Part shown: in pieces, positions 1-12,300 of the stretch
How positions within the stretch are numbered: position 1 is the first letter of the stretch
Layout of the letters: every line of letters begins with the position of its first letter
Source: Lithobates sylvaticus
Taxonomy: Eukaryota; Chordata; Amphibia; Anura; Ranidae
Direction of reading: 5' to 3'
Assembly: GCA_028564925.1 (NCBI GenBank)
Contig: CM053034.1
Coordinates: forward strand, 93,942,626-94,006,625
Length of the DNA: 64,000 nucleotides
The notes under the pieces: model-generated
Told to the model about the DNA's origin: nothing
Databases searched by the model: none
The model's input: the letters and a program-made list of their open reading frames with translations, nothing else
Made by a program: the position numbers and the translations under genes

Positions 1-98
1 ACCTGCTGGTAACAGTTCGGTCAGTGTGGTGAGAGTGCAGTGAATGTGCTCTCAGCATACAACCTTGGAACCATATGGATAGGTGCGGTGGCTGGGTG

Positions 99-1119
99 TT
101 AACCACTTTCAGACCGGACCAATTTGCAGCCAAAGGACCAGGCCCCTTTTTGCGATTCGGCACTGCGTCGCTTTAACTGACAATTGCGCGGTCGTGCGAC
201 GTGGCTCCCAAACAAAATTGACGTCCTTTTTTTCCCACAAATAGAGCTTTCTTTTGGTGGTATTTGATCGCCCCTGCGGTTTTAATTTTTTGCGCTATAA
301 ACAAAAATAGAGCGACAATTTTGAAAAAAATGCATTATTTTTTACTTTTTGCTATAATAAATATCCCCAAAAAAATATATAAAAAAATTTTTTTTTCCTC
401 AGTTTAGGCCGATACGTATTCTTCTACATATTTTTGGTAAAAAAAATTGCAATAAGCGATTATTGATCGGTTTGCGCAGAAGTTATAGCGTTTACAAAAT
501 AGGGGATAGTTTTATAGCATTTTTATTAATAATTTTTTTTTATTAGTAATGGCGGCGATCTGCGATTTTTTTTTGTGACTGCGACATTATGGCGGACACA
601 TCGGACATTTTTGACACATTTTTGGGACCATTGTCATTTATACAGCAATAAATGCTATTTAAATGCATTGATTCCTGTATAAATGACACTGGCAGTGAAG
701 GGGTTAACCACAAGGGGGCAGTGTGAGGGTTAAGTATGCCTAGGGGTGTGTTTCTTACTGTGGGGGGGGGGGGCGTGGCTGTCAGCTAGTGAATGCTGAT
801 CTCTGCTCCAATCACAGGGAGCAGAGATCGGCGTCACTAGTTGCTAGGCGGGGAGATGCTGTTTATCTCGGCATCTCCCCGTTCAGCCGTCCCGTGAGAC
901 GATCGCAGGGGTCCCCGCGGCGATCGAGTCCGCGGGGACCGCGACCGGACTCACGGGGGTCCCGACCGGCGCGGGAGCGCGCCGCTCTCAGCGCGCCGCT
1001 CTCAGCGCGCTCCCAATGGCATGGACAGGCAGAAAGGAGGGACTTATACATACGCCCTCCTGCCTGTCCGTGCCATTCTGCCGACGTATATCGTTGTGCG
1101 CCGGTCAGCAAGTGGTTAA
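99..1119. mobile_element. TTAA-flanked MITE, piggyBac-like, copy 1
   Basis: The element starts TTAACCACTT and ends AAGTGGTTAA, so short inverted ends are bounded by TTAA on both sides (99-102 and 1116-1119). No protein is encoded; ORFs inside are chance. The 3' third holds strong hairpins: arms around 800-830, 915-940, and a long one about 1017-1078 built on a CATGGACAGGCAG-type arm. Related copies occur in the window at about 32.0-32.8, 34.5-35.8, 42.6-43.6, 47.1-49.8, 50.2-51.0, 60.4-61.4 and 61.5-62.6 kb. The TTAA target is characteristic of the piggyBac superfamily; assignment is inferred from that and not from a transposase. Confidence 0.8.
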
Positions 1120-1490
1120 AGTGGAACTATACTGTCTCTGAGAACCACAAACTGAAAATGCTATTTAATTCATTTTTAATATTCAAAGAAAACGCGCCCA
1201 TCCATGTCTCCAAAACCCTTACATTTCTAGATGCAGCCATCTTGAGTAAGGACAGATGGTTTATGTAGAATTTACTTTTGAGAATCTATCTCCCCTTAGC
1301 TCTGGCATGCAGGCAGGGGGGGGCATGCTTAGCCGGAAAAAAAAAAAAACTCCTGTAGAGATGTATGACATTTTGGCCTAGGCCAGAAAGTAACTGAAGA
1401 AATGTAAAAACAAATATTTTTTTCATATAAACATAATATACCTTCCTATCTATTTTAATAGTCGATTGGGAGAGTTTAGTTCCTCTTCAA
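1116..1490. mobile_element. TTAA MITE, second family, abutting copy 1
   Basis: It begins at the same TTAA that closes the preceding element, followed by AGTGGAACTAT, and ends with the inverted counterpart TAGTTCCTCT next to a decayed TTAA (TCAA at 1487-1490). A diverged copy of the body is at about 39973-40310, sharing the stretch from the CCACAAACC motif through the GTATGACAT motif to TTTCCTATC. It is non-coding. The two elements share one target site, so one used the TTAA of the other. Confidence 0.6.
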
Positions 1491-1733
1491 GGCTCACTAC
1501 CCCGCTGCTGTACATATGTGTTATGCCAGCGGGATGAAGTTATTGTGAGCTGTTAAATGAAATATTTTTAGCATCCATAATAGAACAATTTTGCAATTTA
1601 ATCACATAGCAGAGGGTTATGAGGGTTCAAACCCACTCTACTCTATAGACTTGAATGGAAGCAGGAGATTGCTCAACAATCGTTCATTTAGGAGATTATC
1701 CAATGATTTTTCCTATTCAAGTATACCCTATGG
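1491..1733. other. Non-repetitive spacer, no gene seen
   Basis: AT-rich sequence with no convincing exon or element boundary. It includes the left copy of the 8-bp duplication (CCCTATGG, 1726-1733) of the next MITE. Confidence 0.6.
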
Positions 1734-1896
1734 CAGGGATATGTAATTAGCGGACCTCCAGCTGCTGAAAAACTGAAAAAAAGTCCCATCATGCTTCTGC
1801 CTCTGGGTGTCATGCTTGTGGCTGTCAGAGTCTTGCTATGCCTCATGGGACTTGTAGTTCTGCAACAGCTGGAGGTCCGCTAATTGCATATCCCTG
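1734..1896. mobile_element. hAT MITE with exact 8-bp target duplication
   Basis: A 163-bp element starting CAGGGATATG and ending CATATCCCTG. The terminal inverted repeats run about 30 bp, through the CGGACCTCCAGCTG block. Identical CCCTATGG copies flank it at 1726-1733 and 1897-1904. CAGGG ends plus an 8-bp duplication are the hAT signature. It is non-coding and non-autonomous. Confidence 0.92.
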
Positions 1897-1904
1897 CCCT
1901 ATGG

Positions 1905-2572
1905 GGTTAAACTCATAAGGACTAGTCTACTAACAATCACTCAACCACCTCCTGCAGTAGCACAAAAAAAAAAATAATCAGTTTTTGCACTAGATTTTTT
2001 TCAAAATCACTCATCAATCACCAAAAATCACTTACGTAGCTTTAACCTTAGATAGCAAGAAGCCTGCAGTGGGGTGGTTTTGGATTAGCCCTCCTGATTG
2101 GGTTCTCAGATGACCAAATTACCAAAGTAAAGGCACAAGATAAACTGGTACACCACTTGTGCATGCATTATCACTCGTGTTTTTCTAGCTTTGAGGTGTT
2201 AAGCAGACAGTTTTTGAATGGGCTGACAGTGAACAAAATACCGCACCTGCAGCATTTTCAACAAAGAAAACTAGGGGGTCAATATATAAACCATTTGCTG
2301 TGGCAAATAAACCCCACAAATGTTTGCTTGCTAGTTCCATCTAGTGGCCATAGTTTTTTTTTTTTTTTGAGGCACAGTATTTATAGGAAAAATATTCAAG
2401 GTACCTGTGTGAATGGTTAAGACATGCGCACTGCAAATATTTTTTACATAGACCCCTAAGTGTGTTTTCATGCATTGTAGTGCAGATGAATTGGCAGCTA
2501 CAGCATATGTGTGTTTCTAAACAAATGGCCCTGCAAATCATATAGTACAGTGTCTTTTTACTGCAGCGCACA
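1905..2572. other. Spacer without a recognisable gene
   Basis: AT-rich spacer with a short T run (2356-2368). Small ORFs here lack family features, codon bias or splice context. I see no exon. Confidence 0.5.
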
Positions 2573-2574
2573 TA

Positions 2575-4097
2575 CGGTGGCTTGAAAAAGTATTCACACC
2601 CCTTTAAATTTTCCACATTTTGTCATGTTACAACCAAAAACGTAAATGTGATTGGGATTTTATGTGATAGACCAACACAAAGTGGCAGATAATTGTGAAG
2701 TGGAAAAAAAATGATATATGGTCTTCAAATTTTTTCTTACAAATAAATATCTGAAAAGTGTGGCGTGCATTTGTATTCAGTCTCCCCTGAATCAATACTT
2801 TTTAGAACCACCTTTCGCTGAAATTACAGCTGCAAGTCTTTTTGGGTATGTCTTTACCAGCTTTGTACATCTAGAGTGAAATATTTGCACATTCTTCTTT
2901 GCAAAATAGCTCAAGCTCTTTCAGATTGTATGGAGAGTGTCTGTGAACAGCAATTTTCAAGTCTTGCCACAGATTCTCAATTGGATTTAGGTCTGGACTT
3001 TCTACGACCTGAATATGCTTTGATCTAAATCATTCCATTGTAGCTCTGGCTGTATGTTTAGGGTTGTTGCCCTGATGGAATGTAAACCTCCGTCCCAGTC
3101 TCAAGTCTTTTGCAGACTCTAAAAGGTTTTCTTCTAAGATTGCCCTGTATTTGGCTCCATCCATCTTCCCATCAAATCTGACCAGCTTTCCTGTCCCTGC
3201 TGAAGAAAACTATCCCCACAACATAATGCTGCCACCACCATGTTTCACGGTGGGGATGGTGTGTTCAGGGTGATGTGCAGTGTTAGTTTTCCGCTACACA
3301 TAGCATTTTGCTTTTAGGCCAAAAAAGTTAACTTTTGGTCTCATCTGACCAGAGCAGCATCTTCTACATGTTTGCTGTGTCCCCCACGTGGCTCTTTCTT
3401 TAAACAATGGCTTTCTTCTTGCCACTCTTCCATAAAGGCCAGATTTGTGGAGTGCATGACTAATAGTTGTCCTGTGGACAGATTCTTCCACCTGAGCGGT
3501 GGATCTCTGCAGCTTCTCCAGAGTTATAATGGGCCTCTTGGCTGCTTCTCTGATTAAAGCTCTCCTTGCCCAGCCTGTCAGTTTAGGTGGACAGCCCTGT
3601 CTTTGTAGGCTTCCAGTTGTGCCATACTCTTTCCATTTTTGGATGATGGATTGAACAGCGCTTCGTGAGATGTTCAAAGCTTGGGATTTTTTTTATAACC
3701 TAACCCTCTGCTTTAAACTTCTCCACAACTTTATCCCTGACCTGTCTGGTGTGTTCCTTGGCCTTCATGATGCTGTTTGTTCACCAAGGTTCTCTAACAA
3801 ACATCTGAGGGCTTCACAGAACAGCTGTATTTATACTGAGATTAAATTACACACAGGTGGACTCTATTTACTAATTAGGTGACTTCTGAAGGCAATTGAT
3901 TCCACTAGATTTTAGTTAGGGGTATCAGAGTAAAGGGGGCTGAATACAAATACATGCCACACTTTTCAGATATTTATTTGTAAAAAATTTTAAAAACCAT
4001 TTATCATTTTACTTCCACTTCACAATTATGTGCCACTTTGTGTTGGTCTATCACAAAAAATCCCAATAAATATATTTACAAGGTATTAATGCCACTG
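2575..4097 (-). mobile_element. Tc1/mariner transposon, family 1, decayed copy
   Basis: Inverted ends of about 200 bp run from the CTTGAAAAAGTATTCAC block to its counterpart at about 3955-4097, with TA at both edges (2573-2574, 4098-4099). The same family recurs at 23604, 36692 and 57486. The right end is more diverged. The transposase lies on the minus strand, described separately. Confidence 0.9.
2795..3768 (-). pseudogene. Tc1-type transposase, broken
   Basis: Cut-and-paste DNA transposase of the Tc1 family, which normally has about 340 residues with a paired-like helix-turn-helix N-terminus and a DD34E catalytic core. The family start codon is the CAT at 3766-3768. The longest open stretch (3294-3677) covers the second helix-turn-helix, with NISRSAVQSIIQKWK and a GRPPKLT-like linker reading CPPKLTGWARR. 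The first catalytic Asp (WSDET-like) lies near 3340 and the final Glu in NPIENLW near 2970. The second catalytic position reads Asn (NNPKHTA near 3070) instead of Asp. Small indels break the frame in the N-terminal region and downstream, so no functional product is expected. Confidence 0.85.
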
Positions 4098-4486
4098 TAC
4101 ATTATGTGGAGCCAGCCTGGGTGTAGAATTCCAGCTTATTCCTAACTAGCCTTAAAACGGTCACCTCCCTTCTCTTAACATCTATGCTAACTAACCATTG
4201 TAAGAAAGAGATATTATACTTACCTGTTTTCAGGTTGCTTCAGTCACATGATCTCCCCTGTCTCAGCCAGCGTGGCTGCAGGGGAGAGGAGGGAGTGTCG
4301 GCAACAGATGGGCCATTGAATCCTATGGGTGACTTCACTACTTCAGGCTTTACCAGCTATTGTTGGAGTGCTCTCAATTCCCTCTAGCTGCCACTGGCTG
4401 ACACAGGGGACATTATGTGACCTGACCGGAGCAGCCTGAAAATAGGTAAGTATAATACCCCTTTCTTATACAGGTTAGTAGGGATG

Positions 4487-4755
4487 GGCCCGGTGCTCGA
4501 TGCGAACCCATGTTCGCATCGAGCACCGGGTGTTCGCTCGCTCGGAGAGCCCAGAACTATTTTGGCCGCTCGCATCACGTTCGTGTGATGCGAGCGGCCC
4601 CGCAATGCATTGCGGCTGGCGCGGCCGGTGCAGTGCATTGCTGGCTGATGATTGGCCAAGCATGCACTGTGACCCCGCATGCTTGGCCAATCACAGCGCC
4701 GGAAACTCGAAGAGCCATAATTGGCTACAGGCAGGACGCCTGTAGCCAATTACAG
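4487..4755. repeat. Four consecutive perfect or near-perfect hairpins
   Basis: Subterminal inverted repeats of the hAT: CCCGGTGCTCGATGCGAAC with its complement (about 4488-4530), GGCCGCTCGCATCAC with its complement (about 4562-4597), GGCCAAGCATGC arms (about 4651-4690) and AATTGGCTACAGGC arms (about 4719-4752). Subterminal motifs usually bind transposase in hAT elements. That role is inferred here. Confidence 0.8.
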
Positions 4756-4783
4756 CTCAGGGGCTTTAGTACACGCCCCCTCT

Positions 4784-4790
4784 TATAAAA
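4784..4790 (+). promoter_or_regulatory. TATA box of the hAT element
   Basis: TATAAAA preceded by CCAAT-type motifs (GGCCAATCAC near 4684, GTAGCCAATT near 4743) and followed by GC-rich sequence. It is correctly oriented to drive the transposase, although the ATG lies 4.6 kb downstream, past the tandem array. This implies a long leader or splicing. Confidence 0.6.
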
Positions 4791-4937
4791 GGCCGCCACG
4801 CCGTCTGCGCCGGTCACATGCTGTTCCGGCGTAGATAGAGCAGGATCGTTCTGTGTCACTCTGCTGGATTTAGTTAGAGAGATTTACTTAGAGAGATTGA
4901 GTTAGATAGATTCATTTAGAAAGATTGATTTAGAAAG

Positions 4938-7900
4938 AGGGGCTTGTAGTGTGTTCGTGGCAGGCAGGCACTGGCAGCAAACAGAGCTCCTGTATTTTGT
5001 TCCCAGAAGCACCTATAGGACTTGTAGTGTGTTCGTGGCAGGCAGGCAGAGCTCCTATATTTTGTTCCCAGAAGCACCTATAGGACTTGTAGTGTGTTCG
5101 TGGCAGGCAGAGCTCCTATATTTTGTTCCAGAAGCACCTATAGGACTTGTAGTGTGTTCGTGGCAGGCAGGCAGAGCTCCTATATTTTGTTCCCAGAAGC
5201 ACCTATAGGACTTGAAGTGTGTTAGTCCCATCACACAGCTCCTATATTTTCTTCCCAGAAGCACCTATAGGACTTGAAGTGTGTTAGTCCTATCACACAG
5301 AGATCATATATTTTGTTCCCAGAAGCACCTATAGGACTTGTAGTGTGTTTCGTGGCAGGCAGGCAGAGCTCCTATATTTTGTTCCCAGAAGCACCTATAG
5401 GACTTGTAGTGTGTTCGTGGCAGGCAGGCAGAGCTCCTATATTTTGTTCCCAGAAGCACCTATAGGACTTGTAGTGTGTTCGTGGCAGGCAGGCAGAGCT
5501 CCTATATTTTGTTCCCAGAAGCACCTATAGGACTTGTAGTGTGTTCGTGGCAGGCAGGCAGAGCTCCTATATTTTGTTCCCAGAAGCACCTATAGGACTT
5601 GTAGTGTGTTCGTTGCAGGCAGGCAGAGCTCCTATATTTTGTTCCCAGAAGCACCTATAGGACTTGAAGTGTGTTAGTCCCATCACACAGACCTACATTT
5701 TCTTCCCAGAAGCACCTATAGGACTTGAAGTGTGTTAGTCCTATCACACAGAGATCATATATTTTGTTCCCAGAAGCACCTATAGGACTTGAAGTGTGTT
5801 AGTCCCATCACACAGACCTATATTTTCTTCCCAGAAGCACCCATAGGACTTGAAGTGTGTTAGTCCCATCACACAGAGATCATATATTTTGTTCCCAGAA
5901 GCACCTATAGGACTTGAAGTGTGTTAGTCCCATCACACAGACCTATATTTTCTTCCCAGAAGCACCTATAGGACTTGAAGTGTGTTAGTCCCATCACACA
6001 GAGATCATATATTTTGTTCCCAGAGGCACCTATAGGACTTGAAGTGTGTTAGTCCCATCACACAGACCTATATTTTCTTCCCAGAAGCACCTATAGGACT
6101 TGAAGTGTGTTAGTCCCATCACACAGAGATCATATATTTTGTTCCCAGAAGCACCTATAGGACTTGAAGTGTGTTAGTCCCATCACACAGACCTATATTT
6201 TCTTCCCAGAAGCACCTATAGGACTTGAAGTGTGTTAGTCCCATCACACACCTATATTTTCTTCCCACAAGCACCTATAGGACTTGAAGTGTCTTAGTCC
6301 CATCACACAGAGATCATATATTTTGTTCCCAGAAGCACCTATAGGACTTGAAGTGTCTTAGTCCCATCACACAGAGATCATATATTTTGTTCCCAGAGGC
6401 ACCTATAGGACTTGAAGTGTGTTAGTCCCATCACACAGAGATCATACATTTTGTTCCCAGAAGCACCTATAGGACTTGAAGTGTGTTAGTCCCATCACAC
6501 ATACCTATATTTTTGTCCCAGAAGCACCCATAGGACTTGAAGTGTGTTAGTCCCGTCACACAGAGACCTATATTTTCTTCCCAGAAGCACCATAGGACTT
6601 GAAGTGTGTTAGTCCCATCACACAGAGATCATATATTTTGTTCCCAGAAGCACCTATAGGACTTGAAGTGTGTTAGTCCCATCACACAGACCTATATTTT
6701 CTTCCCAGAAGCACCTATAGGACTTGAAGTGTGTTAGTCCCATCACACAGAGATCATATATTTTGTTCCCAGAAGCACCTATAGGACTTGAAGTGTGTTA
6801 GTCCCATCACACAGAGACCTATATTTTCTTCCCAGAAGCACCTATAGGACTTGAAGTGTGTTAGTCCCATCACACAGAGATCCTATATTTTGTTCCCAGA
6901 AGCACCTATAGGACTTGAAGTGTGTTAGTCCCATCACACAGAGATTCTATATTTTGTTCCCAGAAGCACCTATAGGACTTGAAGTGTGTTAGTCCCATCA
7001 CACAGAGCTATATTTTGTTCCCAGAAGCACCTATAGGACTTGAAGTGTGTTAGTCCCATCACACAGAGATCCTATATTTTGTTCCCAGAAGCACCTATAG
7101 GACTTGAAGTGTGTTAGTCCCATCACACAGAGCTATATTTTGTTCCCAGAAGCACCTATAGGACTTGAAGTGTGTTAGTCCCATCACACAGAGATCATAT
7201 ATTTTGTTCCCAGAAGCACCTATAGGACTTGAAGTGTGTTAGTCCCATCACACAGAGCACCTATATTTTCTTCCCAGAAGCACCTATAGGACTTGAAGTG
7301 TGTTAGTCCCATCACACAGACCTATATTTTCTTCCCAGAAGCACCTATAGGACTTGAAGTGTGTTAGTCCCATCACACAGAGATCATATATATTTGTTCC
7401 CAGAAGCACCTATAGGACTTGAAGTGTGTTAGTCCCATCACACAGACCTATATTTTCTTCCCAGAAGCACCTATAGGACTTGAAGTGTGTTAGTCCCATC
7501 ACACAGAGATCATATATTTTGTTCCCAGAAGCACCTATAGGACTTGAAGTGTGTTAGTCCCATCACACAGACCTATATTTTCTTCCCAGAAGCACCTATA
7601 GGACTTGAAGTGTGTTAGTCCCATCACACAGAGATCATATATTTTGTTCCCAGAAGCACCTATAGGACTTGAAGTGTGTTAGTCCCATCACACAGACCTA
7701 TATTTTCTTCCCAGAAGCACCTATAGGACTTGAAGTGTGTTAGTCCCATCACACAGAGATCATATATTTTGTTCCCAGAAGCACCTATAGGACTTGAAGT
7801 GTGTTAGTCCCATCACACAGACCTACATTTTCTTCCCAGAAGCCCCTATAGGACTTGAAGTGTGTTAGTCCCATCACACAGAGATCATATATTTTGTTCC

Positions 7901-9356
7901 CAGAAGCACCTATAGGACTTGAAGTGTGTTAGTCCCATCACACAGACCTATATTTTCTTCCCAGAAGCACCCATAGGACTTGAAGTGTGTTAGTCCCATC
8001 ACACAGAGATCATATATTTTGTTCCCAGAAGCACCTATAGGACTTGAAGTGTGTTAGTCCCATCACACAGACCTATATTTTCTTCCCAGAAGCACCTATA
8101 GGACTTGAAGTGTGTTAGTCCCATCACACAGAGATCATATATTTTGTTCCCAGAGGCACCTATAGGACTTGAAGTGTGTTAGTCCCATCACACAAACCTA
8201 TATTTTCTTCCCAGAAGCACCTATAGGACTTGAAGTGTGTTAGTCCCATCACACAGAGATCATATATTTTGTTCCCAGAAGCACCTATAGGACTTGAAGT
8301 GTGTTAGTCCCATCACACAGACCTATATTTTCTTCCCAGAAGCACCTATAGGACTCGAAGTGTGTTAGTCCCATCACACAGAGATCCTATATTTTGTTCC
8401 CAGAAGCACCTATAGGACTTGAAGTGTGTTAGTCCCATCACACAGAGATCCTATATTTTGTTCCCAGAAGCACCTATAGGACTTGAAGTGTGTTAGTCCC
8501 ATCACACAGAGCTATATTTTGTTCCCAGAAGCACCTATAGGACTTGAAGTGTGTTAGTCCCATCACACAGACCTATATTTTCTTCCCAGAAGCAACTATA
8601 GGACTTGAAGTGTGTTAGTCCCATCACACGGAGCTATATTTTGTTCCCAGAAGCACCTATAGGACTTGAAGTGTGTTAGTCCCATCACACAGAGATCATA
8701 TATTTTGTTCCCAGAAGCACCTATAGGACTTGAAGTGTGTTAGTCCCATCACACAGAGATCATATATTTTGTTCCCAGAAGCACCTATAGGACTTGAAGT
8801 GTGTTAGTCCCATCACACAGAGCTATATTTTCTTCCCAGAAGCACCTATAGGACTTGTAGTGTGTTAGTCCCATCACACAGAGCTATATTTTGTTCCCAG
8901 AAGCACCTATAGGACTTGAAGTGTGTTAGTCCCATCACACAGAGATCCTCTATTTTCTTTGCAGAAGCACCCATAGGACTTCTAGTGTGTTAGTGGCATC
9001 ACACAGAGCTCCTATATTTTCTTCTCAGCAGCACCCACAGGACTTCTAGTGGCATCACACAGAGCTCCTATATTTTCTTTGCAGAAGCACCCATAGGACT
9101 TCTAGTGTGTTAGTGGCATCACACAGAGCTCCTATATATTCTTCTCAGCAGCACCCACAGGACTTCTAGTGTGTTAGTGGCATCACACAGAGCTCCTATA
9201 TATTCTTCTCAGCAGCACCCACAGGACTTCTAGTGTGTTAGTGGCATCACACAGAGCTCCTATATTTTCTTTGCAGAAGCACCCATAGGACTTCTAGTGT
9301 GTTAGTGGCATCACACAGAGCTCCTATATATTCTTCTCAGCAGCACCCACAGGACT
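4938..9356 (+). repeat. 4.4-kb tandem array, 61-64-bp units, 125-bp HOR
   Basis: About 70 units share the core CCCAGAAGCACCTATAGGAC. Two main types alternate: a 64-bp unit beginning AGATCATATATTTTG and a 61-bp unit beginning ACCTATATTTTC. They form a 125-bp dimer, seen as equal spacing at 7446, 7571 and 7696. Units at 4938-5640 carry GTTCGTGGCAGGCAGGC in place of GTTAGTCCCATCACAC. Units after about 8940 diverge toward GTTAGTGGCATCACAC. Nearly every unit has a pyrimidine tract followed by CAG, resembling a splice acceptor. Short ORFs in it are repeat artefacts. Confidence 0.95.
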
Positions 9357-9366
9357 ACCGACTACA

Positions 9367-12300
9367 ATGACTGGAAGACCGCCAAGGGGAGGCAGAGCGT
9401 GCAGAGCCAAGAACACAGGGCAGGCAGGCTCTGTTTCTAGTGGACGTGGCCGTGGACGTGGTCGTGCATCGTCATCAGCACGTGGCCATGGGACACGCGC
9501 GTCTTTGTTTTCGGCAGCTGGACATGTGGAGCCGCATCATGCTGAAGGCTTGGTAGAATGGATGACCAAGCCCTCCTCATCCTCCTCATCCTCTCTCACC
9601 CAGGCTCAGGGTACTGGCAGAGCAGCTGCCAACGCGTACTCAATGGCATCATCAGCCACCCCTTCCCTAGACCCACCATGTCCTCCTGAGGAGTCCCCCG
9701 AACTCTTTGAGCACAGTGTTGGGTACATGCTCCAGGAGGATGCCCAACGATTCGAAGGCTCGGATGATGATACCCAGCTTGAGGAATCTGGCAGTACTGT
9801 TCCACCAGCTGCAGCTTACTGCCAGGTTTGCTCTAGTGGTGAAGAGGGAGGGGATGATGAGGTCACTGACTCCAAGTGGGTGCCTGAAGGGAGAGAGGAT
9901 GAGGAGGAGGACGAGGAGGAGGAGGATGCGGCGTCACATGTCCAACGAGGCAGGATGCCCCCTGGAGGCCAGGTAGAGGCCAGCACAGCAACTGTGCAAC
10001 ACCGCAGAGCTCCGCCTGTGCAGGGCGCTGCCTCTGCACGTTATCAGAAAAGTTCTTTGGTGTGGGCCTTTTTTGAGACGAGTGCATCAGATCGCACCAC
10101 TGCTATTTGCAATATTTGTCTCAAGCGTATCTCGCGTGGCCAAAACATCAGCCGCTTGGGCACCACAAGCATGACCAGACATATGTCGACCTGCCATGCA
10201 GCTCGTTGGCAGGCACACATAAAAGACCCACACCAAAGAACTAAGCGGACCTCTCCTTGCTCCTCATCAGCTGGGATCTCCATCCCCACTACACCTTCAG
10301 TGCTCTCTGAAAGCTGCTCTGAGAGGACTGAAGGTGTAGAATTAGGTGTGTCACAACCAAGTACTTGCAGTACACCGACGTCCGATTGCAGCAGGCAAAT
10401 TTCCCTGCCCCAGCTGCTGGACCGTAGAAAGAAGTACACTCCCAGCCATCCACATGCCCAGCGGTTGAATGCTAGCTTGGCTAAATTGCTAGCACTTCAG
10501 CTGCTGCCTTTTCAGTTGGTAGACTCGGCCCCCTTCCGTGAGTTTGTTCAATGTGCGGTTCCTCAGTGGCAGGTTCCCAAACGCCACTTTTTCTCACGGA
10601 AGGCGATTCCGTCTCTCTACCGGCATGTGGAAGGCAATGTCCATGCCTCGCTGGACAGGGCGGTCAGCGGTAAGGTGCATATTACCGCTGACTCATGGTC
10701 CAGCAGGCATGGACAGGGACGGTACCTTTCTTTCACGGCCCATTGGGTCACTCTATTGGCAGCTGGGAGGGATGCAGGACAAGGTGCAGTAGTGTTGGAG
10801 GTTGTTCCGCCACCACGCCTCCAAAACGCTACTACTGCTACTGGTTGTGACACACCTCTCTCCTCCACCCCCTCCTCTTCTTCTTCCTCCAGTGCTCTGT
10901 CCTTGGAAACAGCGGTGCTCCGTAGGCGTACAAGGGGCTACGCAAGTACGCAGGCAAAAAGATGCCATGCCGTGCTTGCGCTGGTGTGTTTGAGGGACAG
11001 GAGCCACACTGGGCCAGAGGTTCTGGCAGCTCTGCAGGGGCAGGCCGAGAGGTGGTTGACGCCACGTCAGCTTAAGCCAGGAATGGTCGTTTCTGACAAT
11101 GGCACCAACCTCCTCTCCGCCCTGCGACAGGGGCAGCTCACCCATGGCCCTGCATGGCTCACGTCCTCAACCTGGTGGTGCAGCGGTTCTTGGGCAGGTT
11201 CCCAGGCTTACAGGATGTCCTGAGGCAGGCCAGGAAAGTCTGTGTGCATTTCCGCCGATCTTATAATGCCAGTGCTCGGCTGACTGAACTGCAAAAGGAG
11301 CTGAACCTGCCCAAGAACCGCCTAATATGTGACATGCCCACCAGGTGGAACTCAACGTTGGCCATGCTGCAGCGACTGCACACGCAGCAGAGGGCCATCA
11401 ATGAGTACCTTTGCGACTACGGCACCAGGACAGGGTCAGGGGAGCTTGTTTTTTTTCCCCCACGTCAGTGGAGCATGATCAGGGATGCATGCACTGTCCT
11501 CTCACCATTTGAGGAGGCCACGAGGATGGTGAGCAGTGACAGTGCATGCATCAGTGACACTGTCCCTCTTGTCCACCTGTTGGAGCATACGCTGCGTGGG
11601 ATAATGGACAGGGCACTTGAGGCAGAACAGAGGCAGGAAGAGGAGGACTTCCTTGCCTCTCAAGGCCCCCTTTATCCGGACAGTGTTCCTTCTGTCCCAC
11701 CCATCACACAGGAAGAGGATGAGGAGGAGGAGGGAGGAGGATTGTGTGAGCATGGAGGTGGAGCCTGGCACTCAGCATCAGCAGCAGCAGTCTTTTAGGG
11801 ATGATGTACAGTCCCAACAAACCAGTGGACTTGTACGTGGCTGGGAGGAGGTGGCTGGCGATCATGTCATCCTCAGTGACCCAGAAAACTCCGGACCGAA
11901 TGCCTCAGCTAACCTACGCTGCATGGCCTCCCTGATCCTGCAAAGCCTGCGGAAGGATCCTCGTGTTCTTCGGATCAAGGAGAGGGACCAGGGCTCAAGT
12001 CCTGCAGGAACTCATGGGAACTGAGTTCCTGTAATTTTTCCACAACAGGAACTCAGTTCCCTTTAGCAGCTGTGTCCTGCAAGACTTTGAAGTATGCAAG
12101 CATTGTGTTTAGTCAGACCTCTCGTGATGCGCTCCTCCCTGCTGTCCCCTCCTGATTTTCTGTCTCCTCATCCCCCAGTCTCCTGCATACTTGCTCTGTG
12201 TGTCCCGCTGAATCCCCCCCTCCTCTATCTTCAGTGCCATATGATGAGAGAACCCAGAGGAGGAGCACAGCTATTCTGCTCACAGGACATGCAGGGAGAG

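Noticed and set aside
1618-1640. tRNA/SINE B-box-like GGTTCAAACCC
   Set aside because: No A box at a suitable distance, no cloverleaf and no tail; chance match.
4951-5530. ORFs of 61-85 codons in the first array units
   Set aside because: They arise from the tandem repeat and repeat the same peptide; no independent coding evidence.
4938-9356. CRISPR-like look of regular repeats
   Set aside because: Units are contiguous tandem copies without unique spacers, in a eukaryotic transposon.
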